From NCBI RefSeq assembly GCF_016859285.1, contig NC_053414.1, positions 5,219,017 through 5,283,016 of the forward strand: 64,000 nucleotides of DNA, in the 5' to 3' direction. Positions 26,466 to 37,700 of the stretch are shown piece by piece. Numbering within the stretch: the first letter of the stretch is position 1; every line of letters starts with the position of its first letter. Position numbers and translations under genes: made by a program. The notes under the pieces were generated by a model, which was given only the letters and a program-made list of their open reading frames with translations, was not told the origin of the DNA and searched no databases. The stretch is from Xiphias gladius. Lineage: Eukaryota > Chordata > Actinopteri > Istiophoriformes > Xiphiidae.

Positions 26466-26998
26466 TACGTTTTTAATCCAAAAAGGAAATTGCATTGTTG
26501 CAGCAGCCACTTCACATCAATCACAAAAACAGTGAGGCAGGTAACAAACAACACAGTTAAAGGCTAAATTATACACTAAAATCTACTAGATAAACTATAA
26601 ATATAAAACATAGTTATAAATGATATAGAAAAATTGAGACAAATGATAGATCCATAGCTATACTACACCCACTGCTATATAATACATTGGTGATAATATA
26701 ATATACTATAATACACTGTACATTAGTGCATGTCAGGTGGATATATAATGCATAGAGCCGCACATACCTTGAAAGATCAGATTAATCTGATATATACCAG
26801 ATGTGATACAAAAAGCCCACGTGAGCAGTCTGTCCTGTTACACGGAAAAACTATTCTGTCAGAGGAGTCCCTTCTCCCGACGCAGAGGAGAATCATCGTA
26901 CAGAGTGATGGCAGCGGGCAGGAATGACCTCCTCTAGTGTTAAATGTGCAAGACTGACCCCTCAACGTAGTGCAGATCCTCTTTATACTGAGAAAGGT

Positions 26999-27118
26999 AT
27001 ATAATATAATATAATATAATATAATATAATATAATATAATATAATATAATATAATATAATATAATATAATATAATATAATATAATATAATATAATATAAT
27101 ATAATATAATATAATATA
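26999..27118. repeat. (ATAAT)n pentanucleotide array, about 24 units
   Basis: An almost perfect 5-bp tandem array 130 bp upstream of the entpd7 promoter. The low divergence suggests recent expansion. Confidence 0.95.
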
Positions 27119-27249
27119 AACTATAGGATGGCAGTACAAAAAAGTCAGAAATGAGTGTTTTTGGTTCTCCCAATTCTAAGCCTCCACTTTGACAGGTAGT
27201 TCACATGAGGTCTCATTTTTCCTACAGCACCCGAACGCGGCCGCCGTTC

Positions 27250-27474
27250 CCCAAATGACGTGGTAGGTGACGTGCTCCACGGGCCGACCGGAAGGCAGCC
27301 GGACTTTTTTCGGTCATTTCCTCTTTCTTCGGCCCGTTGTCGTCACTCACAGTCGGCCCAGTGAAGTCCAGCAAGACAAGAGGACGCTTCATCGCCTTTG
27401 TCGCCGTCGAAGAGGAGCAACACAGATTTTCCCTGACGGAGTTTGGGGTCACGGCGGACGAGAGGCTTCCCGAG
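27250..27474 (+). promoter_or_regulatory. entpd7: entpd7 promoter and noncoding first exon
   Basis: CpG-rich stretch with an ETS-type site ACCGGAAG (27287-27294) and two TGACGTG motifs (27256-27263 and 27268-27275). It ends at a strong donor CCGAG/gtaagt after 27474. This fits a TATA-less promoter and a 5' UTR exon spliced to the start-codon exon at 28668. The exact transcription start, probably near the pyrimidine-rich stretch at 27300-27330, is inferred. Confidence 0.55.
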
Positions 27475-27949
27475 GTAAGTTTATGTCAGGGAGCGATAGC
27501 GCACGGATACGCGGCAACGTTCCCGTACGTAGTTCCCAAACGCACCGTTAGCCGGTACCAGTTGCCACACTAGTAGATGCGTTGGTGGTGAGTGAGGGAG
27601 CTAACGGGGATAGTGTATAAAATGTCGATCTTTGCGCGGTGTTTGTTCCGTCCAACAGTCCGGCTACTCCGTTTTTATGCAACAGCGTCATCTTATATAA
27701 CTGGTAGATAAGCCGGTTATCCGCTTCATAATGGCCCGTATGGGGGAAAATAAAATAAATAAAAAAATAGCCGAAGTAATACTAAAGTAGTCAGAGGGAT
27801 GTCACACAAATACCACAGGGTAATTTGAAACTATCGCGGAGGTTAGACCGTAAGGAGATAGAGGATTTCCAGAAAGTAAAGCACGGTTATTTTATAGGGG
27901 CAGTAGGTTAAGTTGGGGGTAATCTGGGAAACTGACGGGCATTTCTTTT

Positions 27950-28004
27950 TATTTGCCATTTTATGGACGATCGATGATGAAAATAATCGTTGGCTGCAGC
28001 CCTA
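27950..28004 (-). repeat. hAT-like MITE fragment (terminus)
   Basis: ATGAAAATAATCGTTGGCTG CAGCCCTA is the inverse of the family 5' end. It lies in intron 1 of entpd7. Confidence 0.55.
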
Positions 28005-28117
28005 AACATCGCTACTAATTAAAAACGATATAGAAACAGTGAATAGAGAACAACCAAGACTGGGACTAGGACTCGGATATACACTGCAAAACGATAGTTA
28101 GGGCCGCGACCGCAGAG

Positions 28118-28240
28118 GCCGCAGCTGGTGATCACTTTCATCGTGGATTGATCTGGATATTGATTTCTTGATTAATCTAGTTGTTGTCTGGCTCATGAAA
28201 TTTCAGAACGTGGTGAAAATAGTGTCACGGTTTCCTCAAG
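28118..28240 (+). repeat. hAT-like MITE fragment
   Basis: Contains TTGATTTCTTGATTAATCTA GTTGTTGTCTGGCTCATGAA ATTTCAGAACGTGGTGAAAA, the 5' third of the family in decayed form, in entpd7 intron 1. Confidence 0.5.
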
Positions 28241-28242
28241 TC

Positions 28243-28280
28243 AATACATATATCTATATATATATCTATATATATAATAA
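28243..28280. repeat. (TATATC/TA)n repeat
   Basis: AT-rich tandem run in entpd7 intron 1. Confidence 0.8.
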
Positions 28281-28667
28281 AATACAAGGAAAAGTGCAGG
28301 AGAACAGCAGACAGTGCTGGAAAGATTAACGACTGATCAATTCGCAGTCTTTTCTGGTTGTAAGAACAGAAGCGGAGTACGAGAGGAGTCCACTTTCCCG
28401 ACAGGGAAAGAGGAGACTAGCTGCAAAGAGTGATGGCCGTAGATGGGAATTACTTTATGTAGTGTTCCTTATCCCTACACAGTAACCACAGTACATCTGA
28501 AAGTGATACTGAGTGCCAGACACACTCTGAAAGTCCCAGAGTAACAGCTTATTTTATTTTTTTAAATTAGGTAAAATTATCTTGTGTTCGTCTCACCCGC
28601 TTGAATTATGAAGGTCAGTCACTGTTAATCGGTATTGAGACTTTTCCCCCCCTGCTCTTCACTTCAG

Positions 28668-28725
28668 GCAGAGAAAAAGTCACAACTCAGGACCAGGACC
28701 CTAATCGGACTGCGGGCGCCATGAG
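28668..28725 (+). CDS. entpd7: entpd7 start-codon exon (5' UTR plus ATGAG)
   Basis: After a pyrimidine-rich cttcacttcag acceptor, this 58-nt exon is mostly 5' UTR. It carries the ATG at 28721 in good context (gcgccATGAG) and only two further coding bases before gtgacg. Splicing to 28936 gives MRITLSCLPASWY, which matches the conserved N-terminus of ENTPD4/ENTPD7 (M-x-R-I...PASW). That match is why this start was chosen. Confidence 0.85.
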
Positions 28726-31700
28726 GTGACGACTGTGACATCTTGTGTTTTTGCCGACGCGAGACTTATGGCAAGGTGATAAACCCGATAACGGCCTCTA
28801 TCAGAAAACTCTCGACCAGCCCTGATGTTTGACACTCTATAATGTGTGCTGTAGCAATATCTGATTAAAGTTAGTCGCACTCCACCGTGTTTATTGTAGT
28901 TTTTTTTTTTTTTGCTGGGCTTTCTTCCTCCGCAGGATCACTCTGTCCTGCCTGCCGGCCTCCTGGTACTGCAGCGTGTCCCTGCTGTCTCTTGGCTGCG
29001 CTCCCAGACAGAGGCTGCTGCTGCTGCTGCTGCTGCTCTTCATCACCTCCGCTCTCTTCCTCCTGGGGACCAACCAGAGACTGCTGTGGGGCCCCCGGCA
29101 ACGGCCTGGGGCCCGAGTCAACAAGTGAGTGGAGGGACATGGGGATTGCTGGGGATTGCTGGGGCCCACATACATTTTTTTTGAAAATTTTGAGGTGAAA
29201 CTGTCATTTAGAGCAAATGTATATGTTTGGTCTTCACTTATGTTCACTATATAGTATTTTCATTCGAATATTTTTCGAGTATGAAATAGTTAATTGATTG
29301 CGGCCCATAAAAACTATATTTTAACTGACAGTGTTTCCCTGGCTGCTGTGCTGCGGTGGTAAAATCGTTATTTTGTATTTGCAAAGTCATCGAATAAAAG
29401 TCAACATAAATTCAGGTTCAACAGCTCTGCTCTGTATTTGGCGATACTGACATTTAAATCAGCAATCGGAGAGGAAGTTAGAGGCAACCAAAGGTTGTCT
29501 TCGTAACTTCACTGGCTCACAGGTCCTGACCCTCACTGGACTGGTTTACATCGTTATTTTGGAAAAGCTCTGTTCGCTCTGAACCCACTGAGAAAATGAG
29601 CTGCCATTTTAAGATGATTATGGACTCTGGCTGTTTTTGGAAAAAGCTCAGTTTATGGGGAAGAAAGACGTTGTTTTAGTCTGAATGTGGACTCATTCTA
29701 ATAGGGTGTACAGGGAGGACGTGCGACTTGGGTTTTGAGCCACCTCACGCAACCTCGAAGTTTTAAAGTATGTAAAAGTACAGGCTTTCTGTAATAAATG
29801 TTCCCGTCATGTGATGGGCTGTTTATCACAAACCTCTTCTTTTGTGTAAACCCGATGTAGTCATGGCTGGACTGGAAAGCCCTCGGTGAACAGAGCCACT
29901 TGATAACCATGTTTGTGAGATCGGTTGTCCAATGTGTTTTTTTGAAGCCAGACAGCTCAAAGTGACCTGAAGTGACAGTTTGTGAGACCGACTGCAGGTG
30001 CTCTCTCCGGCAACCAAGGGCAGATAAGAATGCAGAGATGATTTATATGAGTTAAAGGAACTCTGTAGTTTTATTTCCAACGCCCCGACAACAGGTCCTG
30101 TCTGCATTCAAGTGTGTCTTTGTGTGCATTTTAATAAACTCACACAAAGTAGAGATGAACTAAAGGGAGGGGAGCGCCGCTGTTGTTCCTCGCGTGCAGT
30201 CGCTCCCAGACCCTCTGGCATCTCAAATGTTTTACGCCTGCTGTTTGCTCACGGATTTTAGAGCCACGCACAGTATATTGAATATGCTGCGTGGGTGTCA
30301 CCGCTGTGAATTAAAAGCTGTACCAGCGACTGTCATGGAGCCGCACTTAATCACACTTGTTTTTCAAGAATGGTATCGATGGGAGGGAGAACGTAGTATG
30401 AACACTGAACATCCACGAATAACAGAGTAGGAAGTAAAGGTTCCTGATGCAGTGGTCATTTTAGAAAACAACTTTGATATTTAAGTATAGTACATACGAG
30501 GACCTCGGGGTTTGTGACTGTGTTGTGGTTTTATGAAGGACCCGACACACTTGGTGCCATTTAAAAAAAAACAAAAAAAAACAAAAACATAATTTGTGTC
30601 TATTTTAAGATGTGAATGATTTACCAAGTCTAAGGTTGCTTATTTAGGTGGATCTGTATTTTTGTAACAAATTTCTCAGGCATGTTTGATAATTAGTCAT
30701 GCTTTGTCCACGTACAGTTTATAAACATTAATAAACGAGCAAGAATATATTCTTCAGCTTCAAAATGTCGGTTCTCCTCCAGGTACCTCTCCATCGCAGA
30801 GTCCATGGAGGCCACCGATGTCCTCAACCCTGCTCTGAACTACGGGATCGTGGTGGACTGCGGCAGCAGCGGCTCTCGGGTCTTCGTGTACTACTGGCCC
30901 CGCCACAGCGGGAACCCCCACACGCTGCTGGACATCCGACAGATGAAGGACCACGACCACAAACCTGTCGTCAAGAAGATCAAACCTGGTGAGGAAGTGG
31001 AGCTCGGCCGTTAGTGGAGTTTGTCACACCGTTTGCTCTCTCTATAAAACTATTGTGTGTGTGTGTTAGATTTTTAAGTTTCATCCCGTAACATCTTCAT
31101 TTGATTTGCTGCCTTGCAAAAAGTCTAACGCACAAACGAACCAATAGGCAGACAAAGCCTGGCTCTTGGTCTGCTGAGAGCTCGTTATGTTCATGCACAA
31201 ATGTTTCGATGGTCATCCGTGAACGGCTGTAGCTCCTTTTGTGCGTTACAAACTCATTCTTTCCAGCGCAGTCTGGGAAAGGAAATGGAACAGTTTATGA
31301 TCAAGATTCAGCCAAGACAAAAGCAGCAGCTCTCCGTTGCTCAATATATTTAATTGCAGTGTTTTAATTGTCTAACACTTCCACCGAAATTATACATACA
31401 GAGCAAATTCTGAAGAAATGGAAAGGACTTAAAATTCTGCTTCTGTGTCGCAAACTGTTCCTGGGGCCTTGTTTCTCGTTTTTTGTTTTTTCTCCAATGG
31501 TGCCATTGAGAGGCAGAGAGTTATTCTGAACTCACTCGCCGTGTTGTCGAACATTTTGGTGCCAACATGAGGATTATACTTATCATTGTCTGTACCCTTT
31601 GGCTCGCGGCCGTGAAGTGAAAGGCAGAGCGTGTGAAAGAGATAGGAGAGAACATTCATGGCAAACAGAAACTGGAAGGACTTTTTTTTTTTTCCCCTTC

Positions 31701-34700
31701 CTTTTTATGGCAAACTTGCTCGTTTCATTTTTAGGTGAGATGTTCCTCAAGAGCAGTGTTTCTGATGACGTTAGTGTAATACCCGTGGTAAAAACCATTC
31801 AGTCCCTGTTACTTTTTTTTTTTTTTTTTTATCTCAGTCACGGCAGACGGATTAGATTCACTGTGTTTGTTCAGGAGCAGCAGTTAAACGCTACGTGGCA
31901 TTTTGAACCCTGGCCCATCACACGCAGTAACAACCTTTTATGGAAGCACTTGTCCCCTTTGCTGTGTTTTCACGACAGGCGGTGTCGGCTACACGATAAG
32001 AACGCTGACTAGTCAGATATTGCATTTATGATCATTTAGTATCGAGGGATTAAAGAATCCAAATGAATTTGTTTTCGTTATTCATTTGCATTTGTAGTTT
32101 TATTCCAGCTAAATCAGGCTGATTGATATTACTGGCCGATATTAACCTATCGTAGATATTTGTGTGTCGGCATGCGTGTTGACCGATGAGTAACGGGAAA
32201 GAAATGCGAAAGACACTTAATGATTGAGATGATTTAGCAACAGTATCTCCATTGGATATTTTGGCCACAGGAGAGTGTTGACAAGTCATTTTATTTTCAG
32301 TTCTTCAATAACCAGATTTTTATCAAAAATGTTTGTTTTTAAAAAACAAACAAAAAAAAAAACCCGACTATTTTCAAATGCAGTGCAAATCTAAAATAAA
32401 TGTCATATTTTTCTGAAATGCTTAACCGGAGTTCAACCCAGTGAAATCTGTACGAGCCACATTTTCAGAGCCGCTGTCCTCGGAAACATTACTAGAAACG
32501 TGAATCCATGAATGGCTACTCAGCATAAGCTCCAGACAAAATAAACGAAGTGACCGTTTGCATGAAATGTCCGGTCGGCTTCTCTGAACCAAACTGCATT
32601 TTAGTTCTTTTTTTCTTTTTTTTAGCCCATGATTCATGATGACCCCTTTTTCAGTCTTGGCAGCATTAGAGAGCCTCTTCATTTCTGTGTGGGCGTTATA
32701 ATTAGCCTTCTATATGCGTCTAGCTGTATCTGAAACACGTTGTCCTCTTTTGCCTGATTGTGCTGAAATATCTCACGCTGGCGAGGCTACAGGTATCTCC
32801 ACATGCATCCTCTGCACTGCTGGCATGAGGCTACTACCAGATAGGTAGGTAGAAAAGCATGTGAAAAATCTATTCTAAAAAAATTATGTAAAAAAAGTAG
32901 TTTGCTCTAATGGGAGTGTGGGTACACTTGGAATCCAATAACAATTTTCAGATTATGATATAATACATATAGTATATGTTTTTCTGTAATACCAATTTTC
33001 TTTTCCTAGTCTCAAGTGGTGAATTCAGGGAAGCTCTGACATCCTAGCTTTGAAGGATCACTGCTAAAACGATCACCCTTCCTGTTATTTTACAAAGAAA
33101 GAGAAACACCGAAATGCGAACTACGCGCTTCATTTTTTTTTTAGTCTTTGTCTCATCAGAAAATAACATTCACAGATTTGGTATTAATGGCAGAGCTGTT
33201 GTATCAGACCTCACTTTTCTTCGATTTGTAGTGTGTAAAATCTCAAAATGTCACGCTGTGCCGAGCTGTATACGTCCTGTACTGCATATGCTGTACTTCT
33301 CCACATGTGTAGCCAACAGGCGGCTATCTTGGAGGACCTGGTCACTGATGTGCCCTTGGAGTTTGATTTCCTGTTTTCCAGTTCACATGCTGAGGTCATC
33401 TCTGGGAAGCAGGAGGGTGAGAGGACAGACTTTTTTTTTTTTTTACTACGGTGTTACTTGCCGATACTGGATTTGGTTGTTAAACGGTTGTTGCCTGCCT
33501 GTCTTTGTGTGTTTCCGTCATGGCTGTGATGACTTGTTCCTGCCGCCTCTCAACCCCAAAGGAGTGTATGCATGGATTGGCATTAACTTTGTGCTGGGCC
33601 GCTTTGATCACACTGACGAGGGTGAGTGTGAAGGTATAACAAGACGTATCTGAAACGGACACTAATGTCTGCTTTATGCAGTGTTTGGGTTTTCTGTGCC
33701 ACTTTCTCCAGATGTGAAATACTCCTTTTTAAACAAGTGTAAAATAAACGATACAAATAATACCTCTCAGTTATGTATTCAGTGTTATTATTCCCTAACA
33801 GTTGACCGATAATCAAATCACGACTTTGCAAAAATTGTTCAATCTTCTCAGAGGACGCCACAGTCGAGGTGACAACTGGGTCTCAGAACCAGCAGCCAAT
33901 CAGCAGGCGGCGTACAGTGGGGATCATGGATATGGGTGGAGCTTCACTGCAGATTGCCTACGAGGTGCCCAGTGCCATCACCTTCAACTCACCCCAGGAG
34001 GTAAGGAGGCGCAGTGAGACATCTGTCCCTGCAGGAGTAACTGTGTGAACTCCTAACACCGGAGAACTGTTATCGATTAGGGCTGCAACTGACGTTTATT
34101 TCCAGTGTTCAGTTAATCGGCTGATTATTTTCTTGATTGAATCATTTAGTCTATAAAACATTGGAGGAAAAAAAAAAAACTTTGAAAAAATGCCGATCAA
34201 TTGATCCCAGATCCGAAAAGTGACGTCATCAAATGTCTTGTTTTGTGTGCGAAACCCCCAAAATTTCAGTTTCCCGAGAACTTGAAGCCATCAAATATTC
34301 GGCATGTTCGCTTGAAGAATAACTTAAATGATCAATCCTCTATCGTGATAGTCGCCAAATAGTTTTCTGTATATTATTGATATAAAAGAAATCCCTGATT
34401 TTGCTGAGCCCTAGCGGTTATCTAGACAGCCGCTCTTGTCGGCAGCGGCGTCATCTCTCAGTGTCTGCTTTTCCAGGAGGAGGCGGGGAAGAGCGTTCTC
34501 GCTGAGTTTAACCTGGGATGCGACGTTGAGCACACGCAACACGTGTACCGGGTCTATGTCACCACGTTCCTGGGCTTCGGGGGAAACATGGCCAGGCAGC
34601 GCTACGAGGACCAGCTGGTCAACAAGACGCTCGCCCAGAACAGGTTCAGACACACACAGCGTACTGTTGTTTGGGCCACAGTGTATGTCCTTGAATGTTT

Positions 34701-37700
34701 ATAGCTGCTCTATTGTTTTTTAAAAATTGCATTTACCTAAATAACTTATTGAGAACATGGTCCAGATGACTGGTCTCATACCAGTAATATTATTATTGTT
34801 ATTCAAAATGAGGACTACGTTTCCCACAACCCCCAGTCAGTATTCACTTTTTTTTTTTTTTTTTTTTTCCCCTGTGAAATCCAGCCCGATGGTTAAATTA
34901 TGTAAAATGTAGTTTAAAGGCCGGTCAGTCCTGGCAATCTGTTGTTTCTACCAATCAAAGTAATATCTCCACACGAATATGGTAAATAAATCTTGTTGCT
35001 TGATGCTTCGTCTGATGAACTCTGCGGTATTTAATTCGGACTCAGTCATTATCTAAATAATCTACGATCGAGCCGCGGACTCGCTGTTACTTCGGGACCT
35101 CTTCCTCGTGGTTTAGTTCTTCTGGTCTCGCGTACATCAGTGAGTAGCGAACACTACCTAAGGGTTCTTTAAATGATGTTCTTGGCGTTCCTGTTTGTCC
35201 AGGTTTCTAACTACACAGACAGGCCTGTTTGAGGACAAACCGTACCTGGACCCGTGTCTGCCGGTGGGCCTGTCGGACACAGTTGTCAGGGACAACCGCA
35301 CCTTGTACCTGAGGGGTCAGGGCGACTGGGCCCGATGTCAGGAAGCTGTACAGCCCTTCCTGGGCCTCCACAACGGCACCATGTCCCCCGGGGGTGTATA
35401 TCAGGTACGACTCATTTCAAGTGCTTGCTTCACTTGTGAGTGAGCTCTCATGTCAACGCTAAGCTAGTTAGCATTGCTTTTATGAGAGTTTAACTTCTGG
35501 GGTAAATATTGTTGTCACTCCTCTTACTCAGACATAGCAGGGTGCGTGCAAACATCAATTAAGAGTCACACATTTTACCTTTAAAATAAGTGGGTAATTA
35601 TTATTAGTAATGTCTACTCATTAAAAACTAGCTTTAGGCTAAACAGCATATTCACAGTGATGTTTGTTAATGTCAAATGTCCCTGTTTATTTACAAATAA
35701 AGACCAAAATCAATTCCCTTCACATTCTCTCTCGCCAGTTGTCTCATACAGCAGAAAAGCCACAAAATAAACTTGCTTTTTTTTTTTTTTTTTTAATTTC
35801 AGGCTCCCATCAACTTCAGCAACAGCGAGTTCTACGGCTTTTCGGAGTTTTATTACTGTATGGAGGACGTGCTGAGGATAGGAGGACAGTACGACAGTGC
35901 CAAGTATTCCCGAGCTGCCACGGTAACCACAAACACAACACCGTTATGCAGTGTAGAGGCTGTTAAAGAAGTAATTGGGCTGAGGTTTTTGTTTGTTGAT
36001 GGAAAGTTTACCGGTGGTTTGTTTTTGGTTTGTTTGCCAGGACTACTGCTCCACCAAGTGGTCGACACTGAAAAAGCGACTGGACAACCAGCTCTTCGCT
36101 CAGCAGGCCGACATCAGCAGACTCAAGTAGGTTCAGCTCTCTTCGCCCAGAACTAGAGTCTTCATCAGAGCCACGAAGACTCCGGTGAAACACATCTTTC
36201 TCGGTGTCCGTGTCGAGTTTGGGTTTCTGTAGGTGATGCTGGTTTTCCTTCTCCGCGCAGCCAAGACTGTCACCACCTAGTTCTCCCGTTTATTCCAAGC
36301 AAAGCACAGACACTCTTGTCATCTCAAATGCGTTGTCTGAGAACGGATCTCTTGTGTGTGTGTGTGTGCCATTTTTCCAAATAATGTTTGGAGCTGTCAT
36401 AGGAATCAGTGACAAATAGTCAGAAGCAGAATTAGTGGTGGCTGGTGTAACATAAGCCCGATAGGTTTCAATGCAAAGCACGTTACAGATGCACGTAGCA
36501 AGCTGCAGATTGTCCACCAGGAGGAGCTGTTCAGTCGTTCTCAGACTGGTCCTTACACTTGAAAACCAATAGCAATGGAAAGTAGCAACACCTGTTTAGA
36601 CCTGCAGATGTAGACACGTCAATATCACCACCTACATGCAAAGAAAGCTTCTGTGTAAACATGTGATTCAGGTTTGTGTACTTGTACCAGTCAGCCAAAA
36701 AAAACAAAACTCAGTCACTCAAACCTGCAGTGGATGTGAAATACCGAAATTCCATTCAGCTAATGGCTATAAAACACCAAATATTTTGAGGATTTTTGTG
36801 AATGATTATATAATTTCTTTCGCTTTGTAAATAATGAACCAGGCTCAGCAGTAAGAGACATTTGGCTCCGACTATTTCTCCAGAAAATGAACAACCGACC
36901 CTGAGTTTTAATTCTCTGGAGAAATAGTCAGAGTCAGCTGTTCTGCCAGTGAACAGGGATGAATGATTTCAGTAACGGGCGATCATCAGTGAGGCACAAG
37001 CTCATCCAGAGATTTTCTGCAGGTGCTGGGTACCAATAAACTGCTAGAACAAAAAATGTGTGCACGCTGCCATCTTGTTCCCAGTCCTCTCTGGTTTCAG
37101 TAACACTCAAGTTTGTAGTTGGGGAAGTCACAGCCAAAGTCAGCAGAACTTAACCATCCCGTGTTAATAATTTTGTTATTCCCTCCCCCTCCAAAGTAAC
37201 CAGGTCCAGGTTCCTGGAGGACAGAGGGTCTGAAAATGTGCTTCAGTTTATATTTGAACAATTATTCAATTTTTTAAAATATTAAATAAAAAACTGCAAA
37301 AACTCAACAGCAGATTTAAAAAAAGAGAAAATAAAGGCAGCTGTTAATACTTTTTGTCTGCAGGTGGCAAATGTCAAAATCGCCGAAGGTAAGTACTTTT
37401 TTTGCTTGACGTGGTCACTGGAACGTCTCCATCTGCAGGTGTAAACTGCTGCCTCTTGCCTGCGGGTGGCACAGGTTGGACTAGAACTGTAGCTCTGAGA
37501 CTGCTGAAGGTGCAGCCGTGCAACACACCCATATTCACTGTCCCCTTTGCAGGCTTACAGAGTTCCTGGACCTGTTCAATTTGCCCCCTTTTGACCCATT
37601 ATGCTGCTCTTGATAACCCAGGTATCAGTGCTTCAAGTCGGCCTGGATGTACGAGGTGTTGCACTCTGGTTTCCGCTTCCCCACCGACTACCTGAGTCTG

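Larger units (their letters stand above)
23801..27230. other. Intergenic spacer between divergent slc25a28 and entpd7 promoters
   Basis: AT-rich sequence with no supportable gene. It holds the 0.8-kb Tc1-like relic (about 25650-26465) and the (ATAAT)n array (26999-27118). The rest is unassigned. Confidence 0.6.

Noticed and set aside
26999..27118. Regular repeat considered as a CRISPR-like array
   Set aside because: There are no spacers, the unit is 5 bp, and the host is a vertebrate.
26777..27173. Frames of repeated YYIIL residues
   Set aside because: They are translations of the (ATAAT)n array only.
27337..27573. Plus-strand frame reading FIAFVAVEEEQHRFSLTEFG, reminiscent of a thioredoxin-fold (PDI b') segment
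   Set aside because: It has no ATG, lies in a CpG promoter beside an ETS site, and has no companion exons. It is most simply the noncoding first exon of entpd7.
33248..33312. Frame upstream of the entpd7 33313 exon reads ELYTSCTA, resembling PLYILCTA of ACR2
   Set aside because: The conserved ACR2 is encoded at 32793-32844, and an AG acceptor at 33311-33312 with correct phase shows that this sequence is intron. The resemblance appears to be chance.
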